This document shows positions 21,060-33,302 of a stretch of 64,000 nucleotides of DNA, piece after piece. The notes under the pieces were generated by a model. That model saw only the letters and a list, made by a program, of their open reading frames with translations, did not search any database and was not told the origin of the DNA. This DNA comes from Vandiemenella viatica. Lineage: Eukaryota > Arthropoda > Insecta > Orthoptera > Morabidae. The stretch is from NCBI GenBank assembly GCA_031002005.1, contig JARYHS010008074.1:176042494-176106493 (forward strand). The letters are read 5' to 3'. A program made the position numbers and the translations under genes. Every line of letters begins with the position of its first letter. Within the stretch, counting starts at the first letter, position 1.

Positions 21060-21835
21060 TATCGGACCACAGGTTTTAAAACAATGCTCTAAAGCAAAGT
21101 AGAAAAAAACAACAATAGCGAAAGTAATCAATGTAAACACGTATCTTATCGAAGTTGGACAGACACCGTGATATAAAAATAAAGAGACCAACTGAAATAC
21201 ACAAAGAAAATGTATGTACAAGTCAAAGTACATGTTATCATAGGTGTCACTTTGTTTTGGTAAATGTGTGTTATTGTGGTGTTTGACCGAATTGTGTACC
21301 TACATATGTTGGATTTATTTTAGCAGCATTATTTATAGAACCAAGGCTAGTTTTCTCAAATTTCGCGATTGTATGCCTGATGTGGGTTCAGATGAACAAG
21401 TCTTCGTATGGCATTTTGGCCTGGAGTTCCCGAAGAATTTTTCGGACATCAAGTGACAGAGTTTTTCGACTCGTCGCGCAATGCGCCTCTTGTCGTAGAT
21501 AACTAATCAAACCCGGTAATGCTACCGGGTATAAGACACCTACAACTAAACGTAGAACCCAGACTGCCGGCGACCTTTCAATCTCCTGTCAGACGTCTTA
21601 ACCAATAAGCCACCAATATCGCTTTATGCGAGTTAGAAAATCGAAACAAGGTGGAGTTACAAAATGATTTACAAATTGACTACGCTGAATAAATGGAGTA
21701 TATCAGTCACCCCGGTCCAAAGCTGACATTCTAGGCTGCCGGAAATCTGATTCATTTCGCTATGGGCTCCAGTCAACGTTGTCTTCCTCAGTAGTATGAC
21801 TGACTATATAGAATAAACCACTGGAGCTCATATTC
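21060..21835. other. Unassigned sequence with a possible decayed tRNA-like repeat
   Basis: No gene seen. The minus strand of about 21540-21630 has an A-box-like TGGCTTATTGGTTAAGACG but no convincing box B at the right distance. The rest is unassigned. Confidence 0.3.
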
Positions 21836-22050
21836 GCCGTTCTGGCCTCGTATTCGGGAGGACGCCGGTTCGAATCCCCGTCCGGGCATTCAGATTTGGG
21901 ATTTCCATTGTTTCCCCCAAATCATTCCAGGCGAATGCCGGGCTGCTTCCTTCAAAAAGGCCATGACCGAATTCCTCCCCGTTCCCTGTCCCATCCCACC
22001 TCAAATGACCTTAGCCGTCGACGAGGCGTAAAGCTATAAGTAAAAAAAAA
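21836..22050 (+). repeat. tRNA-derived SINE, tail type A, head partly lost
   Basis: The first part of the head is degraded, but GTTCTGGCCTCGTATTCGGG, box B GGTTCGAATCCCCGTCC, the body and the type A end (CCGTCGACGAGGCGTAAAGC) followed by an A tail are clear. Confidence 0.88.
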
Positions 22051-22628
22051 GTAAGTAGTCATATTCGCATAACGGGAGCTGTAACTCTGACAGTTCTCTC
22101 ATAAAGACCTTAATGTTTTCACCTTACAGATTTTACTACAGAGATATAGAAGGATTAAGTTCTAAGAAATTATTCTTTCCTGAATTATAACTGATTCCGC
22201 CAAGGAAACGAAAATGCCTTTGATAGGAATCTTAAAAACAGTGGGGAGAAACAAGTCCATGTTGATGCTTCTAATTTATTTTAAAGATTCGTATTGCTTG
22301 TTTGTTCGTATTTATCTCTTTGACCAAAATATTTCCCAAGAAAATCTTTTTTCTTTCTGTTTGTAAGCAGCAGTGTCTAAAGCATTAATTAATTAATTTT
22401 AGCAAGTTTTCTGTTTTGGTTTACCAAATTATATTCTTTTCGATCAAAAGGACGGAAGTTCGCAAATTACGTAAACTATCCTAAACCGATCCTCAAGGCT
22501 GGGAGAGAACAAAGTATCGTACGAGAAATTGGTCCAGAATCCGATTTCCTTAATCCTGTTTCCTTTTTATATTATTAATCGCAACTTTAATAAGATGTAA
22601 GTTCAGAATCTCGCCTATTACATGTATT
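22051..22628. other. Unassigned AT-rich sequence
   Basis: No gene or repeat recognised. Confidence 0.4.
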
Positions 22629-22868
22629 TTTTTTTACTTGTGGCTTTATGCCTCATCGACCTCGAGAATATTAGAGGCGGGAAAGGACTGGGGGAAAGGA
22701 ACGAGAAGTGATTCGGCCATGACCTTTTAAAGGAACAATCCCGACAGTCACCTGAAGATATTTGCGGAAACCATGGTAAACCCTAATCTGGATGGTCGGA
22801 CGGGGATTCGAACCCGTGTCCTCCCTAATGCGAAGCCAGAGCGTTACCGCTCAGACACCAAGCTCGGT
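22629..22868 (-). repeat. tRNA-derived SINE, full-length diverged copy, tail type A
   Basis: Minus-strand copy with T run (tail) at 22629, type A end CTCATCGACCTCGAG, body, box B complement GGGGATTCGAACCCGTGTCC, and head end CACCAAGCTCGGTC at 22855-22868. Confidence 0.88.
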
Positions 22869-24064
22869 CCAAGAACATAGAACACATTCTCGAAATGTGG
22901 TTTTGGAGATTAACCATCGTCATAATGTATAACTATCTAATGACCATACTTGTTTCTTCTGCGAAATAATTGGATGGTAGTTTTCGAAACTGGAGAAAGA
23001 AGATATTAATTCAAATCCCAGATGATTATAGATTTTTTTTTAAAAGAAGATTCGCCGACATTGGACCTTTAATAATGGCACGCCAGCAGAGATTAAATCA
23101 GGTTTTGCCGATGGCCAGTAGGTCTTTAAGTGATTTCCATCAAACATCAAACCAAGTAAGGCGCGATTTCCCAGTTTCCGCTAAAAAACTCACTTTTCAC
23201 TAATAATTTTCTCTTCTAGTTTAACTTGTTTCTGAAGATTTTGGTAATTAAATACGATTCACTCCAAACTGAATGGTATAAGGTCTTGGTGTATATTCTA
23301 TGCTGATACTCAGTTCGTGAAACCTATGCTTCCGTGACGAAAGTCGAGGACAGTTTTATCTCTCTTCTAGTCAAATAATATTAATCACTTAATAATTGCA
23401 TTGAAGATGGCTAGATCACCGATTAGGGGCTTTGAGATTGCACCTCCAAAGCTTCCGTAACCCCGTTACCCCGCATCTAAATTACCTGAATCAATTACTG
23501 GTTGCCAGTAGTACCACAGATAAAGGTGTACCCTCTCATAGATTTGTCTTGACGTTACGTTTGGACTGGTGCAGGTAGAACAGCAAGTTGTGTTTCAACA
23601 GTTTCACATTAAAATGAGCGTATTAAGTTTGTTACAAATCGTTTTAAAAGGTGATTTTTAGTCACTGATCCTTTATACATACCCAAAATCAATAAGTGAG
23701 GTACTATTTTAAATATTTAGTTCCCCCTTCTAGGAATTGTTGATTTAGATATGCATATTGTATTGTTTGTTAATAATTCTAAGTTTTGACTACGGAGAAT
23801 GGCACAAGTGGTTTGATTTTTTTTTTCACTATTACTGGAGCCAATATTTCAATTACTACCCTACGCTGAAACACGTGAAACCAATTTAATAACATAGAAC
23901 AGTTTCTGCAATAACATTTTTTTGGTGCGTCTGTGATGTAACTACAATTCACTCCTAAATTTTAACGATTCATTGTATTTTATTCGCAAGGACAACCAGA
24001 ATCAAAGATCACTTCATAACTATTAAATTTACGTGCGAAATTTCCGTAAGGGACCACTTGTTAT
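22869..24064. other. Unassigned sequence
   Basis: About 1.2 kb with no recognised gene, SINE or transposon end. The 77-codon open frame at 22970-23203 has no visible similarity. Confidence 0.4.
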
Positions 24065-24170
24065 GGGAGCATCCATAAACTACGTGGCTTGGTCTAAAAG
24101 TGGGGGGGCGCGGAGGGATTGACTGGAAAGCTACGCTGGGCTACGTGGGAGGGAGGGGGTTTTTCGAGCC
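24065..24170. mobile_element. Possible half copy related to the C/G-run MITE
   Basis: The left end GGGAGCATCCATAAACTACG matches the MITE family tip, and a G-rich interior follows. The sequence then diverges and no matching right end was found, so this may be a truncated or distinct relative. Confidence 0.4.
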
Positions 24171-26637
24171 AAGCCTAATAGCTTTTCATTAATATTATCT
24201 GTCACAGTTAAAATAAAGTATAGAACGCACAACAGCATTTGAATATATATTTCCGTCATTTAATTATCTCCGTATGTAATTGACGATAGTCTGCAATTGA
24301 CAACAGTACAAAAAGTCCTCTGGAATCAATGGGGAAAAAGTTACTTGCCACGCGGGGTTGGGGGGGAGGGGGGAGATAGAGTTTCACAGGAGGCCAAAAT
24401 AGAGCTAAGTAGTTTCTGGGCGCTTGCTAAGCAATACAATGCTTCACTCACTACTATACTCGAATGTAGTAACACTTAACTTGTAAAACCATATGAGTCA
24501 ACAACAGTACACAAAGAGTTGTCTCTCAAATAGGACTATTGACAATTCCAGTACACGACTGTATGCGTTTCATGATACTAACTGTAGAACATAAAAAAAT
24601 AAAATAAAAATAAGAATAAAAAAAATATGCTGAAATGCACTCATCACCAATTTAACGACCTTTCCTATAAATCAATAATAAAGCATTATCAACTGATCCC
24701 TTGTCGTAGTGAGCAGCTTTGTCTTTGATTTCCTAATATTAAGGTGATAAGCTGGTCAATTGCGAGAAATTATTTCACACAGAGCTAGGAACACAGGTAT
24801 TAATCCACGATTGGCAAACCTACTCGTCCAAGTAACAGACAAAGCAGTCCCCAGAGTAAAAGCTAGTGTTGATACAGATAGTTTGCCCTTTGTGGCGGCG
24901 GGCCGGCGGGCCACCCAACAGCTGTTGTGCCATCGATCCGCGGTGCAGTCCCCATTGGCAGCTCGTGGGAGTGAAGCAAAGCCAGGTGCCGGCCAAACTT
25001 CCACATCTCGAAATACCTTTGTCAACTCACAATGGCTGCCTCGAAAAGAAATGGACTGGCACAAACCGCCTTTCTAAAGAAGGCGATAACTAAAGATTTA
25101 ATTCTTTTTTCTTCTTCCACTGAAAGGGTATTGTAAAACGGCGACGGTTCCCGGGGATGGATTCAAATGGCATTTGTATAGCTATTCAGACAATAAATGT
25201 CACTTCATACTAATAACACCAACACGAATGCTATTCCATAATTCGTTACATTACAAAATGTAATACTGTACCTAAACAACATTGTTAATTTTTATTTTGA
25301 ATATATCCAATGGTATTATCTCCCCACATTAATGTATAAGCTTCTGAATCATTGCGTCATTTATTCAGTTCATGTACAGGATGGTTCACTTGCGAACAAC
25401 AGCTTCCTACGGCGTGAAGTTTTTGACTCACGCTTTGTGAACAAGTACTCTAAATTAAAGTGGAAGATCGTAGCTGATTGTAGAAAACGTATTTAATTTA
25501 AGAATGAGTAGCATTGTTTATTATCAATGCAGATTACCAAGAAATAGTTGTTTTGCTGTAGTTCCAAAACTAAGGGCACCGAAGAAAGATGTAAAATCAA
25601 AGATGTTGGGGAGTAGGAAGTAATAATAAAACCCGTGAAGATTAAGAAGAATATAGAAATCGTTACTGTTTCAGAGGTTCTAATGGTTAGCGACGTCTCA
25701 TATTTAACAACAACAAAAATTGAACCCTTTCCTCCACTCCCGGCTTAAATCACTGAATTCTAGTTGCTAGTCTTAGGTAATAAGATTGTAGGAGAAAACA
25801 GTTCTAAAGATTATGTGAGTTTGCAAGAAGACAAGGGAGTAGAATTGCTGAAGTAGCAACACTATTAGGTAACTTTAGATTCAATAGTGGTGATTCTTTT
25901 ACGTTCCAAGTATAACTATTTCATTTTTGAACATAAAGCTTTCGAACCCTAGTTTGGTATTCAGCTCTTCAGCACAAAGCAGATCATGCCTTATTGCTAT
26001 GTATCAAAACGTGTTTATTTTTCCTTTGACAGTCAGTAGTAGCCTTCTAAAATACTGAATACAGTGTCCTCAATTTCAAATGATCATGCTTTCAGTTTTT
26101 CCAGGAAATGAATAAAGATGATAATATTCTATGATATTAACAAAGAGCAGAGGAAGTTTCCTCCAACACGCTGACGTTAAGCTGTCACTTTCCATAAATA
26201 ATCTTCAGCAACACAGGACGAACTTAAACTGTCCGTTACAAATATTTTGAGTTAATTATGTTTAAAACATTTCTTATGAGTGAGATAAATCATTATTGTC
26301 TCAAAAAATTAAGTTCTATCGAAAATTAGTCTAAAACTGGAAATGAAAATTTTAACACGACGGAGAATCAGCAAAGATTAACAGCTTTGTGAGATCCGTA
26401 GGCGGGTAATAGTTATGATAAGACCAGAGACGGCGAACCGTTATTGATTTACGTGCCTTTTTTTTTTTTTTCAAAAGCAATGTTGAATGAAGCCATAACG
26501 TGCCATCAAACAATCATGACTTAGTAATTAATGGGAAACGAAATAAAATGAAACTAGTGCAACTTCTGCTGTTGCAAATTAGATGTCAAATAACTTATAC
26601 TAGTGTGTGAGTGGAGACTTTCCTGGCGTATCGATGC
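24171..26637. other. Mostly unassigned; includes a GC-rich island
   Basis: Apart from the GC island at 24840-25085 and a G-rich patch at 24355-24375, I see AT-rich unique sequence with no coding evidence. Confidence 0.4.
24840..25085. promoter_or_regulatory. GC-rich non-coding island 4 with palindromic E-box
   Basis: A GC-rich block with CCCAACAGCTGTTGTGCC near 24914, a 12-bp palindrome CAACAGCTGTTG containing a CAGCTG E-box. Overlapping open frames on both strands (up to 105 codons) mirror one another and do not resemble known proteins. Candidate regulatory DNA. Confidence 0.3.
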
Positions 26638-26877
26638 AACAAAATCTTCTTGGGTGTCCCGCCGGATGGTGGTGTAAAAACACGACGTTTCGACAGCTGA
26701 CTCTGATGTCTTCATCAGGTATCTTTTAGTTGCTCTCGGCTGACACTCTCTGCCAGTCGAGGCAGAGACAATCAGCCAAGAACAACTACAAGATACCTGA
26801 TGAAGACAGCAGAGTCAGCTGTCGAAGCGTCGTGTTTTTACACCACCATCCGGCTGGATACCCGAGAAGATTTTGTT
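26638..26877. mobile_element. Near-perfect 240-bp foldback (hairpin) element
   Basis: The whole unit is one inverted repeat with arms of about 115 bp and a tiny loop around TCTGCCAGTCGAGGCAGA (about 26750-26767). The left arm begins AACAAAATCTTCTTGGGTGT; the right arm ends CCGAGAAGATTTTGTT. Each arm also holds a smaller hairpin: GACAGC AGAGTCA GCTGTC between CTGATGAA and GAAGCGTC in the right arm. A diverged relative is at 17.0 kb. It has no coding capacity, and a single-stranded copy would fold strongly. Confidence 0.9.
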
Positions 26878-28073
26878 AACTTATACTAGGTTCATACTTT
26901 GTTACTTTTAGCAGCATGCAAGTTAAAGTGGAGTCATCTAACAAACAGTTTCGAAGCGAGTCTTTATTATTATTCTGGTTCACTTTTTCGGCAAACAGAT
27001 TTGTAATTTGTTTCTTAGTGCTGTTTTACAGTTGATGCTATACACACTGTTACAGAACATAAAGCACACCTTGCTTTATAACCTGTATTAATCATGCCAT
27101 ATTTTTCAGTCCGCCAAGGTTGAAATTCTCTATTACACTTCACTTGCATTTTTTTTTTACCTAATTAGCAATGTTGCATAGTTATAGTTGTACATAACTC
27201 AAACAAAGTTATCAAGCTTCTGTGTTAAAGAAATTAGTATTAAAAAAATGCAATTGGTAAAAGAAGTCAAAGATGTCAACAAAGTCAAACAAGTGAATAA
27301 GTAAACTTGCCCCTCCCACCACCGCGTCGCCTGCGCTTTCTCACTCAGTCCGTTCAGTCAGTAATTCGCTCGAAATCTACCTCTTCTGCGCAATCTGTAG
27401 TCTCTCCAACACAGGTAGTTTCGTTCACAATTAACTTTATATAGAAGAAATAAATTACTTATATCGATTAGTTTCCTACTTACTTAATGCCGTGCCTAAA
27501 TTATTTGGTCGCGTGCCTTCATCGTAAATTTACAATTAGGAAAAATCAGCCGAAATCCGAATACTGTTTTGTAGCGGATATATCCTGCACCCGTATCAGC
27601 TGAAGCGAGGAACCTCTGGCTGATGGCGATTGCGGTGAGCAGTCGTGAGCGTACTTTCCCGAGCGTTTGTTCTGCCGCCTTCCCTGTCCCTAATGACAGA
27701 CGGACACTTGTGCAACGAGAGAGAGCGGAGGCGGAGAGGGCCACGCTATTGACTCAACAGCTGACTCTATGAAACTCTGTATTATGCTTCACTATCACGA
27801 CCTCTGATTCAAACCTTCAGTTCCTCAATAAGTTCGTTACAAAATAAATCATGCTCCTTAATTAAATGGGCGCTTAACGAGCGTCCTGGAAGTGTGTCAA
27901 GAAAAAGGGAAATAAATGACATCCATGCAATTTAAAATAACAACCATACTAATAATTAAGTATAAAATGATTGGTGCTAATAAGGTATTAATACACGTGG
28001 TGAAGCGGTTTCAGTATGAGCATTAAATAAGTCCATGAGTAAATTATGTTGGCGAGCTTGTAAGAATCATGCC
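26878..28073. other. Unassigned sequence, GC-richer at 27300-27770
   Basis: No gene recognised. The 27300-27770 part has higher GC and an open frame of 82 codons on the minus strand with no known similarity. The remainder is AT-rich. Confidence 0.35.
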
Positions 28074-28573
28074 ACAAAAACAATTCTTGTAAAAATAGGC
28101 CAAGTCTCGGATTCACGTAGTGACAAAAAGTTATGAGATCTTCTTCTGAGCCAAGTCTACACTTTATAGTGTGTATTCAGTTCACTTTGTCATAGATAGT
28201 TTATTTAGGATTAAAAAAAATCCGATGACATGGCCATTATGTACGTCATAATTTTTACTGAAATTGAAGGCATAATATTTACTTGTCAAATTCGAAAAAG
28301 AGGGAGGGAAATCTTGGCTTTTACGTATTTATATCAAACACATTAAAGGTTTTTATATAGATTAACTAAAACATGGCGTGCATAATGGCCAAGACATCAG
28401 ATTTGTTTTAATCCTGAATAAACTATCTATGACTCCGAAAGAAACCATTCTGTTTCACAAAGTGAACTGAATACACACTGTAAAGTGTAGACTTGGCTCG
28501 AAAGAAGAGCTCATAACTTTTAGTCACTACATTAACACGAGACTTGGCCTATTTTTAGAAGAATTGTTTTTGT
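28074..28573. mobile_element. 500-bp foldback MITE with arms of about 190 bp
   Basis: The left arm (28074 to about 28265) and right arm (about 28378-28573) are inverted copies with roughly 10% or more divergence. Tips are ACAAAAACAATTCTT and its complement. Matching internal words include AAAATAGGCCAAGTCTCG / CGAGACTTGGCCTATTTTT and AGCCAAGTCTACACTTTA / its complement. A unique spacer of about 110 bp separates the arms. No transposase and no clear target duplication at the tips. Confidence 0.85.
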
Positions 28574-28639
28574 AGGATCTCGTTTCTTTTTGGAAGTTTA
28601 TCGCCGCTCAGATGTAATGATTCCATTTGGAAATCGGTG

Positions 28640-29480
28640 AATAAGAACATTTAAGACATCAATATACGTTACCAACAATGACCCCCGCCTGAAAACAATG
28701 GGTGTGAGCCGTAGCCGAGCAACTGCCGTTAGTTTCACTACCACCATCAACAAAATTACTAGTAACTTCCAAACTAATCATAGGAACAAAGTAAAATTTA
28801 AGGCTTTGGTTAAACTTTCTCATCTCCATGTAGTATAGAAATATCAGGTTTATAGCTTCATCCAGAGCACAGCAATTAAGCCGCAAATATGTGCCAGAAT
28901 TTTTAATATTGGGGTTGTAATTAAATAAATACGGGCAAAAGCTCCAATATTAGATTTTTCTTATCATCTAGGGATGAAACTTTATATATGTACCAAATTA
29001 CTTGTTTCTAGGATTACTGGAAGTACAGTGGAATTTTGATGTCGGGGAGTCGTGCCGAAATAAAATTTTGAATTTCAATAACTTCCAAAGTAATAAAAGG
29101 AAAGAATTAAAATTTAACACATTAGTTAAACATAGTAAGCTCACTCCACAATGAAAAACTGAGGTATATAAAGTTAATAGCGTATAAAGCAATTTCACGT
29201 TATTGGTAGGTAAGGGGTAGACATATGGAAATTTACGAGTTTCAGACTTTTCTTATAACATGTGGGTAAAATTTTATCTGTGTACAAAATTTCACCTATC
29301 TACGGCTACGGGAAGTGCCTTATAGATTTGATGATCATTAGTCAGTGAGTGACAAAATTGCTGCAGTCTGCATCCGAATAACATCCGAACTAAGAACAGT
29401 AACAAAATAAAATTTAGTACGTTTGCTAAAATTGCTGATTTCCATTCATAAGAGAAATTTGAGACATGTAGCATGACTCG
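28640..29480. repeat. Three diverged tandem units, period about 300-316 bp
   Basis: Three units align in order. Anchor words are AACTTCCAAACTAATCATAG (28764), AACTTCCAAAGTAATAAAAG (29080) and AACATCCGAACTAAGAACAG (29380). Each is followed by AAATAAAATTTA-like and GTTAAAC/GCTAAAA words and an ATTTCCAT/CTCCA segment. Tracts such as TGTACCAAATTAC and TGTACAAAATTTCACC also recur. Each unit has a minus-strand open frame of 60-75 codons (28886-28659, 29198-28998, 29474-29292). That is a shared pattern, but no conserved protein is evident. Confidence 0.65.
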
Positions 29481-29489
29481 ACATTAAAT

Positions 29490-32400
29490 ATTTAAGTAAT
29501 GATTATCGCTGAGATAGGCAAAAAAAAACTTGTGTATTCGTTGTTATGAAAATAAAAGTTTTAAGTCTGAGAACTAAAGAATATGTAATGAATGAGTAAA
29601 ATAATGTAATTATAAATGCAGTGGTGAACATTTTTTTTATTTAAATTGATAAATGTGAGAAAAATTGGTTACTGTCAACCAGATAATTTATGAACAGCAA
29701 AGCATATACCGTACGACATTTGGGTTTTGAGTCCAAAATGCATTAGGTGCTACATCTAATAAAAAAAATGAATAAAACAAGTAACTTTGCAAATTTAGCG
29801 TAGCCGTGAGCGGACAAAAGCTGCAGGGAATAAAATGTCGCCTTGCAGCCACACTTTAATAATTATGTGATTGATAGTAGTCTGTAAAGTTCTCGCGCTT
29901 AATAGCAAATAGAAATGTCATGGGTAAACCAACACATGTGAAATTTTAGCTAGCAGCACTGATCATCATTTTATAGTCAAACATAGACATTTTATGGAAT
30001 TATGGAAAATCGATAATAACTACAATTCACAATAACGTAAATAATTATTTTCTATCCGCGGGAGGGGGACTTTCCCGAGCATCCTCGTAGGGATGCAGAT
30101 GCCTGGATAAAATCGTTTCTTGGTTGGTGTGCTAATTCCCGCCTCATTTCATTGTATCACATATAAAATTTTTCATAATTACGTGTTCAAACAAACAACG
30201 CCTGGATATCAATAACTTCGTTAGCCTGATGAGATAACGAATATGAACACTGAAATAATAAGCCAAATGAAATATAACCGGCTAGCATTCCATATCTCCT
30301 AGTGTTCGATTAGTATGCTCCATATCATTGTGTAGGTAGTATGGAAATTTTATTTAATTTCAGAATATTCAAGCACGTACTTTTGAAGAGATTCTATAAA
30401 AGTTACAGAAGTTGAAGTACTCAATTATCTATTGGCTTATCTGCAGGTAATAAGGTACGTCAAGTCTATACCAATTAGTCTTCAGTTGACTGAGTATCAT
30501 CATTGTAACTTTCTCGCAGTTTTTATGGTGCTTTCATGAACATGTAAACTCCGTTGATGGCCGATAAATTAAAAAAAAAAAAGAAATGGGTACATTTAGG
30601 GAGTACACGAATTCGATCTCCGGTCCCACCATCCTATTTTCACTTTTCCATCATTGTGTAGTCAAAGCATAACCACGCATAACCATGTGATCCAACTTTT
30701 ACACGTCATACTAGTTGGTAATGCCGAAACCATAATCCACGCGTCTGGTACGGATTCTGGTGCACCATCTCCTCTCAAATTCTGATAGTCGAGTGAAAAT
30801 ATCTTCCACTGCCAGTTGGTGATCAATCTACCTTTCCCATGTATAAAAGAATGTTTTAACCACGAAATTTGTTTAAGTCTATATATAAAAAAGTACCTAT
30901 TTGTCTTAGCCTCGTCTAAAATAAAACAATGTTTCCTAGTTGCTTTACAAAAAGAATCTTTTTGTAAGTGATTTAAAAAAAAAATTAAACGTTATACTCT
31001 TGAAAGCACAAAATTTAATACGAATTTAGTGTAGCATTACATATACTGATACGTAAACTACTGATAAGTACTACGATATTTATCCTTAGTTTCCTACTTG
31101 TACAGTTGAGCCGAGCTCGGAATTCTCTACTAATATATAGAGTGCAAGTTTTAATTTTTTAAGAAAAAATATCTTATGTTCGCCAGTTTTTTTTTATTAT
31201 TATTTTCTTTAAAAAAAGATATTGGGAGAAAAGTGAATAAATGCACATTTTTATATTTCAGTTTTAGGTCAGGTGAGGCAATAAAGTTCGTTTGGGTGCA
31301 TATGTACTCCTAAAGTTTCTTCTTCTTTGCTCTTATCTCGCTATTTGCAAGGTCGGCAGTTCCAGGATGCGACGTATGGTAATTTGGCCGGTTTTTCGCT
31401 GAGCCTGATGCCTCTCAGGGTCAGGGGGGAAAGATGTGCTGCCACCTGTCAGCGAGACATGTAATTATGTTCTGTGTGTGACACGTGTATCTTTGTTTGT
31501 GAAATGAATAGTGTATTAGGTGCAGACTGGAGACTGTTCCAGCATTAGCCTTGATGATTGCGGGAAATCAAGGCTGCCTGTATGCAGGTCCAGGTCACGA
31601 ATCTGGTCCCGTTGAACCCTCGTATTCTAAACGCAGGCAACCACAGTGGGGGGTATATGTACCCTGAAATGCTACCTTTCAAATAATTTTCTTTACGTAT
31701 TGCACGTTATCGTGTTCGCTGGTCGCTTTTAGGTTACTGGATGAAGGAAATGTTATATTTTATTTCAAAATGGTTTTATCACACATCGTTATTTACTTTC
31801 AACGTTTCCTGTAAAATCAGTACCATCCGTTATTCTAATCGCAATGAAGTCGAGGAGTTTTCTTCGAAGCTGGACAACCATGCACTTCCTCTAACAACTG
31901 ATCGTGCTTCAAATTATTTTCGAGGGTTGTGACAGATACTTGGAATCTGGACTGGACGGAGCCTGGAAGCTAATCTCTACTCTAACACTGAGATATTCAA
32001 ATCAAGCACGGTTAATAAGCAGCAACTTTTAGACTTGAGGTTTAGGAGTACTTCTGGTCCGACCATTCAGCTTTCGGTTTTACACTATTTGTCGAATCAT
32101 TCGAAAGATTCTCCAAATACAATTTTCTTTCACGTTCGTTGCTAAAACTAAGCCGATGAATCTATAACAGCCAATAAAAAGAATGAGCGTGTTGTGAACG
32201 CACGTCAGAACCAATAACTTCAACGGATTTAGTCACTTTAGGGAAAAAAAGAATTTTTGTCATATAAAGTCTCCATTAACCGGTTGAGGGTAGCGCATGC
32301 GGATCTCAGTTACACAATGCTTATGGTAGGTAATGATTGATAGATAGGTGTATGTTACCGTGACGATTTTTGTAGAACTGCTTGTGCTCTACAATGCTTC

Positions 32401-32679
32401 CACAGATTGCATTGCTGTATCTTAAACGATTTGGGTTCAAAGTACGTTAGTGACAAAGTTTGCGCCTACTTCATTAAGTAAATTAATTATTTCTCAGCTC
32501 CTATAGGTAACAGGTCAATGATGAGAAAAGATAAACGTTGCAAGATAGCGGAGCAAGATACTAGTTAAAACCGCATCAAATTTCGTCCTGTGGTTATCAA
32601 CTTATAGAAACAATACCATACCGTTGGATGCATAACAGATATTACACTGTATCTCTTTCTTAGAATACCAATGTTTTTC
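29490..32679. other. Long unassigned stretch
   Basis: About 3.2 kb of mainly AT-rich sequence with no recognised gene, SINE or transposon ends. Moderately GC-richer patches occur at 31340-31660. Confidence 0.4.
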
Positions 32680-32994
32680 CGCCCCCCCCCCCGCTCTGGT
32701 GAGACTTCTTGAGATCTGGTCCGCCCCCCCCCCTTTCTGGTGAGGATTCAGTCCGGGAGCCCCCCCCCTTACAAGTCACACTTGCAACTTTTTGTAGATT
32801 TTTTTTTTTTTTTTTAAGGTCTCACCCTACCAAAGCCGGTTACACCCCCACTTCTCGACGAAAAAACCCCCTAATATCGATTTTAGCGTCATTTGTAGAC
32901 TTTTGTTTAGGTCTACAGTCCAACAAAAATTTCAAAAACCTCACGTGAGATCCCCCCCCCCCCATTTCACCTCACTTAATTTATGGACGCCCCC
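32680..32994 (-). mobile_element. C/G-run MITE, copy C (left end missing)
   Basis: Same orientation as copy A. It has C runs, GTGAGACTTCTTGAGATCTG, the core GGTCTCACCCTACCAAAGCC and CACCCCCACTTCTCGACGAA, and the right end CACTTAATTTATGGACGCCC, but lacks the left inverted end. An open frame crossing it is a by-product of the C runs. TTT follows the right end. Confidence 0.72.
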
Positions 32995-33063
32995 TTTGCA
33001 AACGTCTACAGTCGGTTGACACATGGTGCAAGTGGAACTGGATGTTGGATTATGTACAGTGCT

Positions 33064-33302
33064 CCAGCGAGCGTGGTGGGTGAGTGGTAACGCTCTGACC
33101 TCGTGCTCAGGAGGACGCGAGTTTGAGTCCCACTCCGGCCATCCAGATTTGCGTATTCTGTGGTTTCCCCAAATCACTTCTTGTGAATGACTGGATGGTT
33201 TCTTCGGAAGGCCATGGCCAAATTCCTTCTCGTTCCTTGTTCTCAGTCCATTCCCGCCTCTAATGACCTCGACGTCGACGAGGCGTAAAGTCATACGCAT
33301 AA
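33064..33302 (+). repeat. tRNA-derived SINE, full-length copy, tail type A
   Basis: Head CAGCGAGCGTGGTGGGTGAG, A-box-like GAGTGGTAACGCTC, box B GTTTGAGTCCCACTCC, body and type A end CTCGACGTCGACGAGGCGTA. Confidence 0.9.

Noticed and set aside
26790..26835. Hammerhead ribozyme: CTGATGA ... GAA(A/G)C core in the foldback element and at 17.07 kb
   Set aside because: The core letters and stem II are there, but an extra A follows CTGATGA, and the sequence after a plausible stem III (GTGTTTTTACAC) gives no stem I pairing with the bases before CTGATGA. A covariance search with a hammerhead model would settle it.
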